Position numbers and translations under genes: made by a program | Part shown: positions 27,861 through 29,323 of the stretch, in pieces | Numbering within the stretch: position 1 is the first letter of the stretch | Layout: each line of letters starts with the position of its first letter | Source: Chara braunii | Lineage: Eukaryota; Streptophyta; Charophyceae; Charales; Characeae | Reading direction: 5' to 3' | NCBI GenBank assembly: GCA_003427395.1 | Contig: BFEA01000012.1 | Span: forward strand, 4,784,259 to 4,813,581 | Length of the DNA: 29,323 nucleotides | Notes under the pieces: generated by a model | Told to the model about the DNA's origin: nothing | The model's input: only the letters and a program-made list of their open reading frames with translations | The model's database searches: none

Positions 27861-28210
27861 CGTATACAAGCTGCTTTTCCGGTCCGATACAGTCAGGATG
27901 ACGGTTGGTTGCTGTCAGATCAGGGGAACACGACAAGTACATGTTCCAAACTGAGAGACAGCAGCCAACAACCATAATCGCGCGCAAAAACACGAAAACG
28001 AAAAGGCAAAAAGACAACGGTTACAGCGCACTTTCATCTCGACCGTATACAAGCTGCCTTTCCGGTCCGATACAGTCAGGATGACAGTCGGTTGTCTTCA
28101 GATCAGGAGAAGACGACAAGTACACGTTCCAAAATAGAACACACGAGCCAACAAAGACAATCGCGCGCAAACACACAAAAAACAAAAGGAAAACAACGAC
28201 AACGATATAA
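27861..28210. repeat. 183-bp tandem repeat, two copies
   Basis: Units start cgtatacaagctgc at 27861 and 28044 and share ttccggtccgatacagtcag, gatgac.gt.ggttg, acgacaagtaca.gttcca and caatcgcgcgcaaa. The segment just upstream (taccgtcttcgctcgaccat, then aacaacgcaccctc) resembles the MITE at 28880-28983. Confidence 0.8.
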
Positions 28211-28223
28211 CGCGCGGTCCAGT

Positions 28224-28242
28224 GGAGAGAGAGAGAGAGACT

Positions 28243-28283
<41 letters not shown>

Positions 28284-28296
28284 GGGGGGGGGGGGT
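28224..28296. repeat. (GA)n microsatellite followed by poly-G
   Basis: GA runs with one interruption (actct) lead into about 22 consecutive G. Such runs are error-prone in assembly. Confidence 0.9.
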
Positions 28297-28403
28297 GTGG
28301 GGGATTCAGAGCTCGGCCAAGTAATATAAAGCGGGGCTTGTTCACTTCAATCTACGTAGGGTCCAAAAATTTGCGTATATAGTCGTTCGGGACAGCCGTT
28401 AAA

Positions 28404-28612
28404 ATTGGCTCAGTTGGTACATCTATGAACTGTTGAAATACAGAGTCAAGGTCGAATCCCGACGCAGGCAGATTAATCCAGATGGAGGCAGATTAGCAAA
28501 AGAACAACCTTCTACATTACCCAGGGCTCATCCCAAAAAAAAAAAAAAAAAAAAAGAACTACCCAGGGCCGTCAGTTCAATGATGATATCTCAAGGCCGT
28601 CGCCCTTTTAAA
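28404..28612 (+). mobile_element. SINE copy with an internal poly-A
   Basis: The head ttggctcagttggtacatct, then atgaactgttgaaatacaga, and the B-box-like aaggtcgaatcccgac are followed by an acattacccagggct body. After an A run (about 28536-28555) a second start of the body (aactacccagggccgtcagt) leads to the tail tcaatgatgatatctcaagg, then ccgtcgccctttt. The repeat of tacccagggc on both sides suggests two fused copies. Confidence 0.78.
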
Positions 28613-28690
28613 ACAATAATAATAACAATAATAATAACAATAATAATAATAATAATAATAATAAATATATAATAATAAAAGTAATAATAA
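28613..28690. repeat. AAT-rich microsatellite
   Basis: Imperfect aataat and caataat units directly follow the SINE and lead into the U6 fragment. Confidence 0.85.
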
Positions 28691-28693
28691 TAA

Positions 28694-28766
28694 TTTGAAC
28701 GATACAGAGAAAGAACATTAGCATGGCCCCTGCGCAAGGATGACACGCATAAATCGAGAAATGGTT
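28694..28766 (+). pseudogene. 5'-truncated U6 snRNA copy
   Basis: The segment ttgaacgatacagagaaaga, then acattagcatggcccctgcg, caaggatgacacgcataaat and cgagaaatgg, is the conserved middle and 3' part of U6. It has a 2-3-bp insertion after acagaga. The 5' stem is absent and no promoter is seen. It ends in an A-rich tract. Confidence 0.85.
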
Positions 28767-28879
28767 AAAAAAAAGAAAAAGACATATTAGGGAAACAAAA
28801 CAAAAGCAGCCCTCATTTGTCTCCGTCCGCCAGCTGTTACGGGATTAGCAGCAGCAGCAGCGATACTGGACAATACAAC

Positions 28880-28983
28880 GTCTTACCCCGAACACAACGC
28901 ACCCTCACAATGCACGCATATAAACGATCTTTCCGGCCCCATACATTCATGATCATCGCGGTGGGCTGTGCTCGGGGAAGGAC
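28880..28983. mobile_element. MITE, gtcttcccccgaacacaac family
   Basis: The left end gtcttaccccgaacacaacg and the reverse complement of the right end (gtccttccccgagcacagcc) pair. The interior (catataaacgatctttccgg, then ccccatacattcat) resembles the 27861-28210 repeat unit. Confidence 0.65.
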
Positions 28984-29202
28984 GGTAGCTAGCATTAGCG
29001 CCTACCACGTAGTCGAAATTTCATTTACGCAATTGCTCAGCCGTTAGATACATAGAAGCATTCGGGCCCGTGAGTTGTTTGCGACGTAATTAATCCCCAT
29101 ATAAAAAAAAATGTACACACACAGGACGAGTCGAAGGAAACTAACAAGAGCCACCCACGGTTACCCTACCAGTCAGGCCCGTTGGAGAATGGACATACTC
29201 AA

Positions 29203-29323
29203 AGAGAGAGAGAGAGAGAGGAGAGAGAGAGTGAGGGGGGGGAGAGAGAGAGAGAGACAGAGACAGAGAGAGAGAGAGACAGAGAGAGACAGAGAGACAG
29301 AGAGAGAGAGAGACAGAGAGAGA
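29203..29323. repeat. (GA)n-type microsatellite at the window end
   Basis: GA and GACA units run to the last base, so the tract probably continues beyond the window. Confidence 0.9.

Overview
The window looks like repeat-rich nuclear DNA of a green plant or streptophyte alga. The best clue is a U6 snRNA copy at 12920-13025, whose start (gacatcc.ataaaattggaacg) is the plant type rather than the animal type. Plant-like U2 copies, tRNA-headed SINEs and a plant-style LINE with a CCHC tail agree. A characean alga is my guess, not a demonstration. There are no operons, rRNA genes, CRISPR arrays or intact tRNA genes.

Only one gene is supported. It lies on the minus strand from a TATA tract at 14297-14310 down to at least 8259. 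Its exons are 14187-14032, 12176-11215 and 8763-8259, with a weak fourth at 8184-8123. The introns follow GT-AG and the codon phases match at each junction. The product has a long coiled coil followed by a helical region, and I do not recognise the family. Its introns carry SINE, U2, U6, MITE and satellite sequence.

Region by region: 1-5700 is low-complexity DNA with short tandem repeats (units of 34, about 75, 46 and 15 bp, and a recurrent palindrome). 5711-6046 is a (GA)n zone containing a sequencing-library adapter junction and a misplaced 95-bp duplicate of 2246-2340, so the assembly is not reliable there. 6351-6923 holds a large inverted repeat with a tRNA-like core. 7313-7844 is a U2 pseudogene split by a MITE and a 109-A tract. 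8100-14310 is the gene. 15695-18111 is a dense MITE field with two U2 copies. 18112-20540 is a SINE split by a 5'-truncated LINE with a clear target-site duplication. 20885-22812 has tandem repeats, including one with a hammerhead-ribozyme-like core on the minus strand. 22918-29323 has more MITEs, SINEs, a U6 fragment and microsatellites.

The most informative signals are the adapter artefact, the hammerhead-like core in a 120-bp repeat, two MITE families with 3-bp target duplications of different preference (TNN and CNG), and the nested insertions that allow relative dating. I see no evidence of a new multi-gene system.
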